Below, piece by piece: positions 1 through 8,277 of a DNA stretch of 64,000 bases. Source of the stretch: Agrobacterium tumefaciens (lineage in GTDB: Bacteria; Pseudomonadota; Alphaproteobacteria; Rhizobiales; Rhizobiaceae); NCBI GenBank assembly GCA_017744915.1, contig JAGIAH010000005.1:62001-126000 (forward strand), written 5' to 3'. Every line of letters begins with the position of its first letter. Position 1 is the first letter of the stretch. The notes under the pieces were generated by a model. It was not told the DNA's origin. It did not search any database and worked only from the letters and a program-made list of their open reading frames with translations. Made by a program: the position numbers and the translations under genes.

Positions 1-2
1 TC

Positions 3-434
3 ACAAGACCTCAGACGATCGGATATTCCTTATCCGACTCCCCGGCCGGGCTTGCCTCGTTCATCTACGAGAAGTTCGCCCAATGGAGCGACAGCAACGG
101 ACAGCCTGAAAGCGTACTTTCGCGCGATGAAATGCTGAACGACATCACCCTCTACTGGCTGACCAATAGCGGTGCGTCCGGCGCGCGCTTCTACTGGGAA
201 AACAACAACAATAACTTCAGCGCGGACGCCCAGAAGACAAGGGAAATCAAAATCCCGGTCGGCATCACGGTGTTTCCGAAAGAGATCTATCAGGCACCCG
301 AAAGCTGGAGCAAGCAGGCCTATCCATCCCTCTCCTATTATCATCGGGTGGATCGTGGCGGACATTTCGCGGCATGGGAGCAGCCGGAAATTTTCTCCAG
401 GGAGCTTCGCGAAGCTTTCAGAAATCTGCGCTGA
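3..434 (+). CDS. Epoxide hydrolase, C-terminal part (5' end outside window)
   Basis: The reading frame is open from the left edge and gives the last 143 residues of an alpha/beta-hydrolase of the epoxide hydrolase (EHN) family. Visible family marks are the S-D-S-P-x-G-L-A stretch near the left edge, the D-E-M-L-x-D-I-T-L-Y-W-L-T helix, and the R-G-G-H-F-A-A-W-E-x-P-E motif close to the end, whose His is the expected catalytic-triad base. The nucleophile Asp and the N-terminal EHN lid lie outside the window, so activity cannot be judged. Members are cytoplasmic or periplasmic hydrolases opening epoxides to diols; the substrate here is unknown. Confidence 0.85.
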   Translation, partial: TRPQTIGYSLSDSPAGLASFIYEKFAQWSDSNGQPESVLSRDEMLNDITLYWLTNSGASGARFYWENNNNNFSADAQKTREIKIPVGITVFPKEIYQAPESWSKQAYPSLSYYHRVDRGGHFAAWEQPEIFSRELREAFRNLR

Positions 435-755
435 GAGCCACTATCATTCTGCAAGCGCGGCCCGGTGCCGCGCTTCCTTGTCTCAGGTCATGTCACAGCA
501 GCAGCCGGACATCGGCTGCATCGTCGTCCATGTGAAGATGCCGGAGGCTCTCCGGCATCGGCTGCCGCGCGGGCCGAACCGGCGTGGCAGCCATCCGCCT
601 TCCATCTGCGCCCAGCCACCAACACCTTCCGCCATACGAACTAGACCTCTGTATAGATGCCGGCGCCTCCGCCCCGCCGTAGCCTTTGCTCCAGTCAAGC
701 GCCTCCCTTCAGGGACGATCCTGACGACACCATCACCCTTTTTGTGGAGCACGGC
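435..755. other. Intergenic region, 321 bp
   Basis: No convincing gene is seen between the epoxide hydrolase end and the next start. The only structure noted is the inverted repeat at 537-559. The remainder presumably holds the promoter of the small-protein/bicupin pair, but I cannot assign -35/-10 boxes confidently. Confidence 0.5.
537..559. terminator. Perfect 10-bp inverted repeat, possible terminator
   Basis: GATGCCGGAG and CTCCGGCATC pair perfectly across a 3-nt loop, about 100 bp after the epoxide hydrolase stop. There is no T-run on either side, so it may be a Rho-dependent or 3'-end-protecting hairpin rather than a canonical intrinsic terminator. Confidence 0.45.
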
Positions 756-1223
756 ATGACCTCCATCAGCAAGAATGCGGACGAGCGCAAACCTCGTCGT
801 CTCAAAGTCGCAGCGGTTTTGGCATTGGGTGCGATTGCAGTGCTCGGCGGCAATCTCCTCCTCATCAGAGATGCCGAACCGGCGCTCGCGGCCTCCGAAG
901 AGATCGCGTCGGCAGGCGCGTTGCACATCCTCGCACCGCAGACGATCGACAGGCTGGCAGGACTTTCCGTGCCCGTTGCGGATGGCAGCGATGCGGACGA
1001 CGGCGCGCAGCCTGTTCCGGCCGAGGACAAGACCTCCTGCGTCGCCACCCGCGCCGCCCGGAAAACGGACCGGCATGACGCACTCGATCCCAAGGCCTTC
1101 TGCCAGTTGCAGCAACGCCTCTTCAATGCCGAACTGATCGACCGCATCGCGGTGCTCCAGCTCGCATCACAAACCCGCTCTATCGACACCTCGTCCCAAC
1201 TCGCCATGAACAAGGAGTTCTGA
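756..1223 (+). CDS. Small membrane-anchored/exported protein of unknown function
   Basis: A 155-residue protein that I do not recognise. An N-terminal basic stretch (residues 8-16) is followed by a hydrophobic segment at about 17-36 ending in A-L-A-A, so it is either exported or held by one membrane anchor. The exported part has two cysteines flanking a charged stretch and a helical C-terminal third. The start was chosen because GGAG at 745-748 sits 7 nt before ATG 756. Its stop is separated from the bicupin start by a single base, so the two are translationally coupled; a role as partner or maturation factor of the exported bicupin is an inference only. Confidence 0.7.
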   Translation: MTSISKNADERKPRRLKVAAVLALGAIAVLGGNLLLIRDAEPALAASEEIASAGALHILAPQTIDRLAGLSVPVADGSDADDGAQPVPAEDKTSCVATRAARKTDRHDALDPKAFCQLQQRLFNAELIDRIAVLQLASQTRSIDTSSQLAMNKEF

Positions 1224-1224
1224 A

Positions 1225-2472
1225 ATGGAAACGTTGACCAGACGTGCAGTTCTCGCAATCGGCGCCGTCGGCGGCACCGCCCTTGCCGCCAGCGCAGCCG
1301 GAGCAGCATCTTTCGGCAATCCCGACCAGCCCGCCGAGGGAGCCATCAATGCCAATGCCGCGGGGCTCAGCGATCCCGGCCCGAAGAACCCGGCGATCAA
1401 CGACCAGTTTCCCTCCTTCCAGAGCCCGCCCGCGACCGATGTCGGCGACATGCAGCTCTTCTGGGGCTCGTTCAACAATGCCGCCAAGCGTATCCAGAAC
1501 GGCGGCTGGGCCCGTCAGGTGACCAAGTCGGACTTCGCGATTTCGGATGCCGTCTCCGGCGTCAACATGCGGCTCGGACCGGGTGGCATTCGCGAGATGC
1601 ACTGGCACCGTGCCGCCGAATGGGCGATCATGACCAACGGCCGCTGCCGCATCACCGTGCTCGATCCGCAGGGTCGTGCCTATGTGCAGGATGTCGAGGC
1701 CGGTGACCTCTGGTATTTTCCGGCCGGTTACCCCCATTCGCTGCAGGGCCTTGGTCCTGATGGATGCGAATTCGTCATCGTGTTCGACGAAGGCGATCAA
1801 TCCGAATATGGCACCTTGCTGTTGACCGACTGGCTGGCGCATACCTCCCCCGAACTGCTGGCCAAGAATTTCGGCGTCGCGCAGGATGTGTTCCGCAACA
1901 TTCCGCTGCAGAACCTCTGGATCTTCCAGGGCAAGGAGCCGGGACCACTCTCCAGGGATCAGGAAGCCGTTGCCGGTGCCGGTCTGCCGCCTTTCCCCTT
2001 CACCTACAAGCTCGCGGCATCCAAGCCTCTGAAGGAAAATACCGCCGGCGTCATTCGCCTTGCGGACAGCAGCGCCTTTACCGTGTCCAAAACCATTGCC
2101 GCCGCCATCGAAACGATCAAGCCCGGCGGCGTGCGTGAAATGCACTGGCACCCCAATGCGGATGAATGGCAATACTGGATCAAGGGCGAAGGCCGGATGA
2201 CCGTGTTCGACGCGGGCCCGCGCAGCCAGACCGCCGATTTCCGTGCCGGCGATATTGGCTATGTGAAAAGAAGCCAGGGTCACATCATCGAAAATACCGG
2301 GAATACCGATCTGCAATTCGTCGCGGTCTTCAAGGCCGCCGAATATCAGGAGGTCAGCCTGTCGTCCTGGCTGACCCATACCCCGCCGGCGCTGGTGGCC
2401 CAGCACCTGAACGTCAGCATCGAGGATGTGGCGAAATTTCCCGCAAACCAGCCAGCGATCATGCCGGGTTGA
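1225..2472 (+). CDS. Bicupin oxalate decarboxylase family protein, exported
   Basis: A 415-residue bicupin closely resembling OxdC-type oxalate decarboxylases (oxalate to formate plus CO2, Mn-dependent). A twin-arginine-like leader with R6-R7 and an Ala-rich hydrophobic core (8-29) predicts export. Both metal sites are complete: H126, H128, E132, H171 in cupin 1 and H307, H309, E314, H353 in cupin 2. The lid region of cupin 1 reads S-E-Y-G-T at 193-197, keeping the Glu thought to be needed for decarboxylation. In cupin 2 the position matching Bacillus OxdC Glu333 is Ala367 by my recalled alignment, while the Arg before the metal motif (R304) remains. It is coupled to the upstream small protein and followed by a hydroxylase and a cyclase gene. 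Confidence 0.9.
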   Translation: METLTRRAVLAIGAVGGTALAASAAGAASFGNPDQPAEGAINANAAGLSDPGPKNPAINDQFPSFQSPPATDVGDMQLFWGSFNNAAKRIQNGGWARQVTKSDFAISDAVSGVNMRLGPGGIREMHWHRAAEWAIMTNGRCRITVLDPQGRAYVQDVEAGDLWYFPAGYPHSLQGLGPDGCEFVIVFDEGDQSEYGTLLLTDWLAHTSPELLAKNFGVAQDVFRNIPLQNLWIFQGKEPGPLSRDQEAVAGAGLPPFPFTYKLAASKPLKENTAGVIRLADSSAFTVSKTIAAAIETIKPGGVREMHWHPNADEWQYWIKGEGRMTVFDAGPRSQTADFRAGDIGYVKRSQGHIIENTGNTDLQFVAVFKAAEYQEVSLSSWLTHTPPALVAQHLNVSIEDVAKFPANQPAIMPG

Positions 2473-2581
2473 ATACCCTGTCCGCTTATAGACCGGCGTT
2501 TCGGCATGTCCGATCCGCCGGTCTTTCTGGCGAAGACCAGACATTACGCCGCAAAACACTTTCGAAAGACAGGAACGAGCC

Positions 2582-3694
2582 ATGAAACCATTGACAATCC
2601 GCATCGCCGGCGGCTCGCTTGCCGGTCTCTTTACGGCGATATTGCTGCAGGAGGACGGACACGATGTGAGAGTTTATGAACGCTCGTCGTCCGGCCTCGC
2701 CGGGCGCGGTGCGGGGCTGGTGCCGCAGCAAGACCTGTTCGAGGTTCTCGGTCAGATCGGCTGCGAAGACGTCGCCCATGTCGGGGTGGTTGCAAAGGAA
2801 CGCATCTACCTCGATGCCGATGGCCGGGTCGCCCAGCGCCAAAAAACGCCGCAGATGCAGGTTTCATGGGACTATCTGTTTGAACGCGTATCCTCCCGTC
2901 TCCACGCCGATACCTATCGTCTCGGACATCAGGTCGATGCCGTTCGGGAAGACCCGGAAGGGGTGACGCTGTCCTTCGCCGACGGCACAGAGGAACGCGC
3001 TGATCTGGTGATCGGCGCGGACGGTCTGGGTTCTGCAATCCGGAGCGCCGTCAACCGCCATTCGGAAAACGCCTATGCGGGTTATGTCGCCTGGCGCGGG
3101 CTTATCCCCGAAACAGCATTGCCTGCCGATGCGGCCCTGCTGCTCGACCGCTTTGCTTTCTACATCGCGCCCGGAATTCATGTTCTGGGTTATCTCGTGC
3201 CGGGACCGCGTGGTGAGACACAGCCGGGGCAGCGCCGTTACAACTGGGTCTGGTATCGCCCGACGACGACTGATGAGCTTGACTTGACCTTCACCGGCCG
3301 CGACGGCCGGCATTTCGAACATTCCCTGCCGCGTGGAGAACTCTCGGAGCATCGCCGCAGGCAATTGCGCGAAGACGCGTTTTCGCTTCTGCCGCCGCAA
3401 CTGGCGCTCGCCGTGGAAGCGGAGGAAACCCCATCCATCCAGGGCATTTTTGACTATGAGGCCGGAGAGATGGTGTCGCAGCGTATCGCGCTGGTCGGCG
3501 ATGCCGCCTTTGTCGTTCGCCCTCACACGGCGATGGGCGTTTCCAAGGCCGCGGGCGACGCGATGGCGTTGCGCGATGTGCTGCGGCAAACGGACGATCT
3601 GCCCACTGCCCTTTCGCGATATCAGAGAACCCGCCTGCCGGTGGGCAAGGGAATTGCCGCCTATGGGCGGCGGCTTGCCGAAACCGCGATGTAA
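2582..3694 (+). CDS. FAD-dependent aromatic hydroxylase (PHBH-like class A monooxygenase)
   Basis: A 370-residue single-component flavoprotein monooxygenase. The N-terminus has the dinucleotide-binding pattern I-A-G-G-S-L-A-G-L-F with an acidic strand end (Y-E-R at about 37-39). A G-A-D-G-L-G-S DG-type motif lies near residues 145-151, and the second FAD motif V-G-D-A-A-F-V-V-R-P-H-T-A-M-G is near 300-314. The W-R-G-L-I-P-E segment and overall spacing recall 2,6-dihydroxypyridine 3-hydroxylases, but the substrate cannot be fixed. NADH/NADPH would be the reductant. The gene lies 109 bp after the bicupin in the same direction; ATG 2582 follows a purine-rich GGAACGAGCC stretch. Confidence 0.85.
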   Translation: MKPLTIRIAGGSLAGLFTAILLQEDGHDVRVYERSSSGLAGRGAGLVPQQDLFEVLGQIGCEDVAHVGVVAKERIYLDADGRVAQRQKTPQMQVSWDYLFERVSSRLHADTYRLGHQVDAVREDPEGVTLSFADGTEERADLVIGADGLGSAIRSAVNRHSENAYAGYVAWRGLIPETALPADAALLLDRFAFYIAPGIHVLGYLVPGPRGETQPGQRRYNWVWYRPTTTDELDLTFTGRDGRHFEHSLPRGELSEHRRRQLREDAFSLLPPQLALAVEAEETPSIQGIFDYEAGEMVSQRIALVGDAAFVVRPHTAMGVSKAAGDAMALRDVLRQTDDLPTALSRYQRTRLPVGKGIAAYGRRLAETAM

Positions 3695-3788
3695 ATACGG
3701 GTCAAAAATCAGTGGGGCTCCTGCCTTGCGTCACTCCACCTTTGCGCTACCCTTGCAATCAGGGATTTCTCAATGGAGGGACTGAGGC

Positions 3789-4598
3789 ATGTGCAATAGC
3801 TGCGTAATCGAGAACGTGAAACGGAACATGCTGTCACGACGCCTGCTGTTCAAAGGTGCGGTGGCCGGCGTAACGGCAATGGCGGCGGGCAGCCTCGCGG
3901 CCCCGGTGCTGGCACAGTCACCCCGGCAGGTCGTCGATCTTACCCACGCCTATGATTCCACATTTCCCACATTCGACGGCAAACCGGGAATAGAGTTCGA
4001 GTGGGCGGAAGAGATCGCCAAGAGCGGTTATCAGCTCCACAAGCTCACCATCTACGAACATACCGGGACGCATATCGACGCACCGTTCCACTTCAGTGCC
4101 AACGGCGCGAGCGTCGATCAGCTGGAGCCGCAGAAACTCGTCGCGCCGCTGGTCATCATCGATATTACCGACCGCGCGAAAGAAGATGCCAATTCCACCG
4201 TCGAGGCCGAAGACATCGAGCGTTGGATCTCCGCAAATGGCGACATACCGGCAGGTGCGGTCGTGGCTCTGCGCTCCGGCTGGGCGACGAAAGTGAAAAG
4301 CCCGTCATTCCGCAACGACGACGCCGGAAAATTCGCCTTCCCCGGTTTCGGCAAGTCCGCGACCGACCTTCTGCTCGAGCGCGACGCCGTCGCCATTGGC
4401 GTTGATACGCTTTCACTGGACCCGGGCAATTCGGCAGATTTCGCCGTTCACAATTCCTGGCTCCCGGCCGGGCGTTACGGGATCGAAGGCCTGAACAACC
4501 TCGAGGCCCTGCCGGTCAAGGGCGCGACCATAATCGTCGGCGCACCCAAACATCGCGGCGGAACGGGTGGGCCGGCGCGTATCCTGGCTCTGGTCTGA
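3789..4598 (+). CDS. Exported cyclase-family metal hydrolase (kynurenine formamidase-like fold)
   Basis: A 269-residue member of the cyclase/arylformamidase superfamily. The hallmark H-T-G-T-H-I-D-A-P-F-H-F motif (about residues 96-107) supplies the metal-binding His and Asp residues. A twin-arginine-like leader (S-R-R-L-L-F-K-G, about 16-23) followed by a hydrophobic Ala-rich core and A-L-A-Q-type cleavage site implies periplasmic location, unusual for kynurenine formamidase, so the substrate is probably another amide or lactone. GGAGGG at 3775-3780 precedes ATG 3789. The gene follows the FAD hydroxylase by 94 bp and may belong to the same pathway as a ring-opening or hydrolysis step (inference). 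Confidence 0.82.
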   Translation: MCNSCVIENVKRNMLSRRLLFKGAVAGVTAMAAGSLAAPVLAQSPRQVVDLTHAYDSTFPTFDGKPGIEFEWAEEIAKSGYQLHKLTIYEHTGTHIDAPFHFSANGASVDQLEPQKLVAPLVIIDITDRAKEDANSTVEAEDIERWISANGDIPAGAVVALRSGWATKVKSPSFRNDDAGKFAFPGFGKSATDLLLERDAVAIGVDTLSLDPGNSADFAVHNSWLPAGRYGIEGLNNLEALPVKGATIIVGAPKHRGGTGGPARILALV

Positions 4599-4678
4599 CA
4601 CCGGCACACCCTGCAGGAGCAACCTGCCGCTTCCGGCGCATGAACTCCGACTGAATAGTCTCTTCAGCTTCCGTTCCA

Positions 4679-4719
4679 ATGGGACCGTCTAAAACAAAGA
4701 CGTTCAACCGCGGTCCCAT
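4679..4719 (+). promoter_or_regulatory. Perfect 9-bp inverted repeat in the curlin 5' region
   Basis: ATGGGACCG (4679-4687) and CGGTCCCAT (4711-4719) form a perfect inverted repeat with a 23-nt spacer, ending 20 bp before the curlin start codon and just ahead of its Shine-Dalgarno. It could be an operator or a leader hairpin. Confidence 0.4.
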
Positions 4720-4739
4720 CCGCCTGAGGAGACACAGTC

Positions 4740-5177
4740 ATGATCCGGAAGTCTTTCATTGCAAGTGCACTCGTTGCTCTCGTTGGCATCTCTGCTGCGG
4801 CACCCGCCATGGCCAATGATGTGCGCATCGAACAATATGGCTGGTCCAATTCTGCCGGCGGCGCGCAGGAAGGTTATGGCAACCGGATCCGCACCTACCA
4901 GAATGGCGGTTACAACCGGATCGTCGGCCATCAATATGGTCATCGTAACCTTTCGGCTGTCGGTCAGGAAGGGCAAGACAATTACGGTTCCACCTATCAG
5001 AACGGCAATCGCAACGTGGCCGGCATCGGCCAGTTCGGTTCCAACCACACCACCATCCTGACCCAGGACGGCAATGGCAATATCGCCGCCGGTGTTCAGG
5101 TTGGCCGTGGCTGCAGCGCCAATGTGAGCCAGGGCGGCAACGACAATGTCGCGGCCTTCGTGCAGGCCTGCCCGTAA
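4740..5177 (+). CDS. Curlin-repeat amyloid protein (CsgA-like)
   Basis: A 145-residue secreted protein with a Sec signal peptide (residues 1-25, cleavage near A-M-A-N) followed by tandem curlin repeats of the Q-x-G-x-x-N-x-x-x-x-x-Q-x-G type from about residue 29 to the end. Five to six repeat units rich in Gln, Asn and Gly can be followed by eye. The C-terminus carries two Cys (one in G-R-G-C-S and one three residues from the end), which is not typical of enterobacterial CsgA. Curlins polymerise on the cell surface into functional amyloid that supports adhesion and biofilm. GGAG at 4728-4731 supports ATG 4740. Next genes are a CsgH-like chaperone and a second curlin protein. Confidence 0.85.
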   Translation: MIRKSFIASALVALVGISAAAPAMANDVRIEQYGWSNSAGGAQEGYGNRIRTYQNGGYNRIVGHQYGHRNLSAVGQEGQDNYGSTYQNGNRNVAGIGQFGSNHTTILTQDGNGNIAAGVQVGRGCSANVSQGGNDNVAAFVQACP

Positions 5178-5236
5178 GCAGCCTGCAATGACGTGAAACG
5201 GGTCGATCAAAACATCGGATCATTGGGAGACGAACC

Positions 5237-5635
5237 ATGCCCCATACCCTCAGACAGTCGCGCCGCCTGGCGGCAATCCTCGCGCTGGCCCTGCTTCCTG
5301 TCGGCGCCGTTGCGGCCATCTCGACTGCAAAGGAACCGGCCGACGGACAGCTCTGCGAGATCAAGGCGACACCGCAGGCGGGCATGGTGAAGCTGGAGGC
5401 CCTCGCCAAGGGTGACACCGGTGCCGGCGGGACCTACTCCTTTCACGTCGAAAAATCAGGCGGCAGCGGCAGTTCCGTCATCAGCCAGGGAGGCGACTTC
5501 AACGCCGCTGCCGGACGTTCGCAACTGCTGAGCTCGGTGACGCTCGATGCGAAGGGAGCCCGCTACAAGGCGGTGCTCGATCTCGTGATCGATGGCAGGA
5601 GCTTCAGTTGCACGAAGCAGATCGGCGGCGATTAA
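5237..5635 (+). CDS. csgH: CsgH-like curli subunit chaperone
   Basis: A 132-residue secreted protein with an N-terminal basic region and hydrophobic segment (about 9-28). The mature part starts with G-Q-L-C-E-I-K-A and ends with R-S-F-S-C-T-K-Q, so Cys38 and a Cys near residue 126 can form the disulfide of a compact beta-sandwich. This pattern, size and position between two curlin genes match the alphaproteobacterial CsgH family, which holds curli subunits unpolymerised in the periplasm. GGGAG is 7 nt before ATG 5237. It lies 59 bp after the first curlin gene, so co-transcription is likely. Assigned on pattern and context rather than alignment. Confidence 0.7.
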   Translation: MPHTLRQSRRLAAILALALLPVGAVAAISTAKEPADGQLCEIKATPQAGMVKLEALAKGDTGAGGTYSFHVEKSGGSGSSVISQGGDFNAAAGRSQLLSSVTLDAKGARYKAVLDLVIDGRSFSCTKQIGGD

Positions 5636-5666
5636 GTCGCCGCGCGCCATAAATTTTCATCTGAGA

Positions 5667-5695
5667 GGGCGCCGGTTCCGGCGCCCTTTTCTTTT
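5667..5695 (+). terminator. Intrinsic terminator after csgH-like gene
   Basis: GGGCGCC and GGCGCCC pair across a GGTTCC loop (5667-5686), extendable inward by two base pairs, and are followed by TTTTCTTTT. It separates the first two curli genes from the second curlin gene, which probably has its own promoter. Confidence 0.85.
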
Positions 5696-5802
5696 GCGCG
5701 CGCCGAGTGACTGAACGCGATGTGAATGGGTAATTCCGGTCGGGTTCAGTTGCGGGATGCAATTATGGATCATCGGCAAGGTGCTGACAGATGGAGATAA
5801 GA

Positions 5803-6216
5803 ATGGCCCGCAACATATTGAAACTTCTCACCGTCACCCTGCTTGTTGGCGGTCTGGCACCGGTCGGATTTGCAGCACCTGCCCATGCCGGTGGCCGCAT
5901 CTCCTTTGATCTCGCACCGAGCAATAGTGCTGATGGCGATCTGCTTTCGACCGGGCTGCGCGCCTATTCGCTTTACCGCAACTTCAAGGATGCCGACATA
6001 AAGCAGTTCGGCCGCGGCAATGCGGCGGGCATCGCCCAGAATGGCGGCGGCAATCTCGGCTTCATCCGGCAACGCGGCAACGGCCATTCCGCGACACTTC
6101 AGCAGAACGGCAACAACAATGCCTATGGCATTTTCCAGTATGGCCGCAACACGGACACCAATGTGGTGCAGGATGGCGACAACGGCAGCGGCCTGACCTT
6201 CAGTTATGGCTGGTAA
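5803..6216 (+). CDS. Second curlin-repeat protein (CsgB-like minor subunit candidate)
   Basis: A 137-residue secreted protein: signal peptide about residues 1-29 (A-H-A-G junction), a non-repetitive linker with Y-S-L-Y-R-N-F, then about four curlin repeats of the form I-x-Q-x-G-x-x-N-x-x-x-I-x-Q-x-G. It is shorter in repeats than the upstream curlin and has the extra N-terminal segment expected of a nucleator-type subunit, so a CsgB-like role is suggested. I prefer ATG 5803 over an in-frame ATG at 5791 because GGAG at 5793-5796 fits as ribosome binding site of 5803. No csgG/E/F secretion genes are in the window. Confidence 0.78.
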   Translation: MARNILKLLTVTLLVGGLAPVGFAAPAHAGGRISFDLAPSNSADGDLLSTGLRAYSLYRNFKDADIKQFGRGNAAGIAQNGGGNLGFIRQRGNGHSATLQQNGNNNAYGIFQYGRNTDTNVVQDGDNGSGLTFSYGW

Positions 6217-6262
6217 GGTAACTACCGGAAGCCATGCCCAGGCATCTCGCGCCCCGCGGGAC

Positions 6263-7258
6263 TCAGTTCGCGAGAACGGCCAGAAGCTTTCCGTCTCTGC
6301 CCTGCACGATATCATGCGCCGGAACCGGTGGAGCATCGGAGGCGGGCAGAGGCGGAGCTATCAGCCACGCACCGGGATAGTCATTGCGAAGATGCCGGGG
6401 ATTATAACGAATAGTGCTGCCGGCCGTATGGTGATGCACTCCAAGCGTTGCATCTTTTGACAGCACCCCTCTTCGAACCTCGTGGAGTTTTCGCTCGCCA
6501 TCAAGGGCAAGCGTTGCCTCCGAAAGATCGAAATTATCGATCCGGACGATCTGACCTTCCGGCGTGTCGAGAACCCATCTGTCGGAATCGACGAAACCAT
6601 CGGTATAGACATTACCGGTTGAGGACCGCAGGAACGTACCTTTCGGCAGGGTGATGCCATCAACAACATTGCCATCGGCGAGAATACATGTGCTGAAGGC
6701 GGATATGCCGCCATCGGGCTTCAGGTCGAATTGCACAGGCTGTGTCGCGTCACAGCGCCAGCCGCTCTGGGTAGTCACGCCCTTGCCGGTTATCCGCATA
6801 TTGTCAGGCGTAAAGCCGATCGTCTCGTAATTCTCGTTGGTTTTGATCGAGATATAACGGGCGATCTCCACGGCATCGATATTCGCGACCGATACGGGAT
6901 GCGGAAACAGGGCGCGATTGAAGGATTCCGGTGTATCGGCGACCGACAGTTCGAGTTTCGTGCCTTTGGGCATATCGATCTGGCCAAGGCGTGTCGGCTC
7001 CGAGAGTTCCGGGCGGTATCGCGCCGCCCTCTCATTTTCATAGGCATTCATCTGGATATAAAGATCACCGATCTGCCACAGGGTGAAAATTGCGACAGCG
7101 CTTACCAGCCCATAGGGCAGGATCATCGGCCGCTTCCAGCGTCCCGCCGCATATCGAAGGACAAGCCCCAGTGTCCAGACGATCCAGACGAAAGTCGTGA
7201 CGAGAAGGAAGGCGAGGAAAAGCAGCGCTTCGACGGATGGCAGTGCGACAGGGATCAT
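6263..7258 (-). CDS. Conserved-looking membrane protein of unknown function
   Basis: I do not recognise this family. From ATG 7258 the protein has 331 residues: two hydrophobic segments near the N-terminus (about residues 5-35 and 48-66) followed by a large soluble domain of roughly 250 residues rich in beta-forming stretches, with a His triplet near residue 280 and two Cys in the middle. A topology of two N-terminal membrane helices with an exported C-terminal domain is likely. A longer frame with a TTG start at 7336 is possible but neither start has a strong ribosome binding site. The gene converges on the second curlin gene with only 46 bp between stops. Confidence 0.65.
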   Translation of the reverse strand: MIPVALPSVEALLFLAFLLVTTFVWIVWTLGLVLRYAAGRWKRPMILPYGLVSAVAIFTLWQIGDLYIQMNAYENERAARYRPELSEPTRLGQIDMPKGTKLELSVADTPESFNRALFPHPVSVANIDAVEIARYISIKTNENYETIGFTPDNMRITGKGVTTQSGWRCDATQPVQFDLKPDGGISAFSTCILADGNVVDGITLPKGTFLRSSTGNVYTDGFVDSDRWVLDTPEGQIVRIDNFDLSEATLALDGERKLHEVRRGVLSKDATLGVHHHTAGSTIRYNPRHLRNDYPGAWLIAPPLPASDAPPVPAHDIVQGRDGKLLAVLAN

Positions 7259-7407
7259 GAAACCAGTGGCCTTGGGCGGATCGTTTTGATCCTGAAGAGA
7301 CACTGGAGTTTTAGCCGCAAGCGATGGCCTGTTCAACTCGCGGATGGTGGCAGTGCCGAACCGGGCGACCGCAAATCGCTACCGCCCGGTCAGGATATTA
7401 TCGCAAA

Positions 7408-8277
7408 TCAGCCGCCAAGGACGAAGCGGGAGAATGCCAGTGAATTGCGGGCATCCTCATCCATTTTTGCAATGTCGGCTCCATTGCTGAGATCACGCCA
7501 CACCTTGATATCCGAGCCGATGGTGCCGCCCGTCTTCACGAAGGGCTCCATGACGACTGCGCCGGTGTAATTGATCTCGCGAAGCGCAAGACCGATTTCA
7601 TGCCACGGCATCCTGCCCGTGCCCGGAACGCGGCGATTGCTCTCTCCGGTGTGGAAATGACCCAGCAACGGGCCAGCCGTTCGGATGGCCTCGCCAAAGC
7701 TGTCTTCCTCGATGTTCATGTGGAACGTATCCAACATGACTTTCACATTGTTCTTGCCGACATCCTTCACGAAAGCGACGCCTTCGGCCGCCGTGTTGAG
7801 GACGTGGTTTTCAAAACGGTTGAGGACTTCGATGCACAGGTTGATACCGAGATCATTGGCGAAATCGGCAATGCCATGGATGCCTTCGACGCCGCGCGCA
7901 TAATCGCCTGCCTTGTCGACGGGCTGCGAATAATCGATTGGCCAATAGGAATGCAGGGCACCGCCGATGGTGTGAATATCGAGCTTGGCGACATTGGAAA
8001 GGGTCCGTTCAAAAAACGCCTTGCCGGCCGCACGCACCGAAGCATCGTCCGACGACAGGTTCTTCGTTTTCGACGGGCCGATGCCGGCGGTGAGGATGAT
8101 GCCGTTATCCTTCGCGCTCTGCCTGATGGTTGCGAGTTCGGCGTCGCTATATTCGTTGATGTGGTGTGCGGCGACTTCGATGATGTCGAAACCGAGCTTG
8201 GCGACCTTCTCGATATAGGGACCGAACTTGGCGCTCCACTCATGTTCCCAGTAAGAATAATAGATGCCGTGTTTCAT
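7408..8277 (-). CDS. dpe: D-psicose (D-allulose) 3-epimerase
   Basis: A 289-residue TIM-barrel epimerase that matches the well-studied A. tumefaciens D-psicose 3-epimerase nearly residue for residue from memory. It interconverts D-psicose and D-fructose using a divalent metal (Mn). The metal/catalytic tetrad is in place: E150, D183, H209 and E244. The cytoplasmic enzyme is the last gene of a minus-strand operon that also encodes a sugar ABC transporter, a second epimerase-family protein and a P-loop kinase, so the operon probably imports psicose or a related ketose and feeds it to fructose metabolism. Confidence 0.95.
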   Translation of the reverse strand: MKHGIYYSYWEHEWSAKFGPYIEKVAKLGFDIIEVAAHHINEYSDAELATIRQSAKDNGIILTAGIGPSKTKNLSSDDASVRAAGKAFFERTLSNVAKLDIHTIGGALHSYWPIDYSQPVDKAGDYARGVEGIHGIADFANDLGINLCIEVLNRFENHVLNTAAEGVAFVKDVGKNNVKVMLDTFHMNIEEDSFGEAIRTAGPLLGHFHTGESNRRVPGTGRMPWHEIGLALREINYTGAVVMEPFVKTGGTIGSDIKVWRDLSNGADIAKMDEDARNSLAFSRFVLGG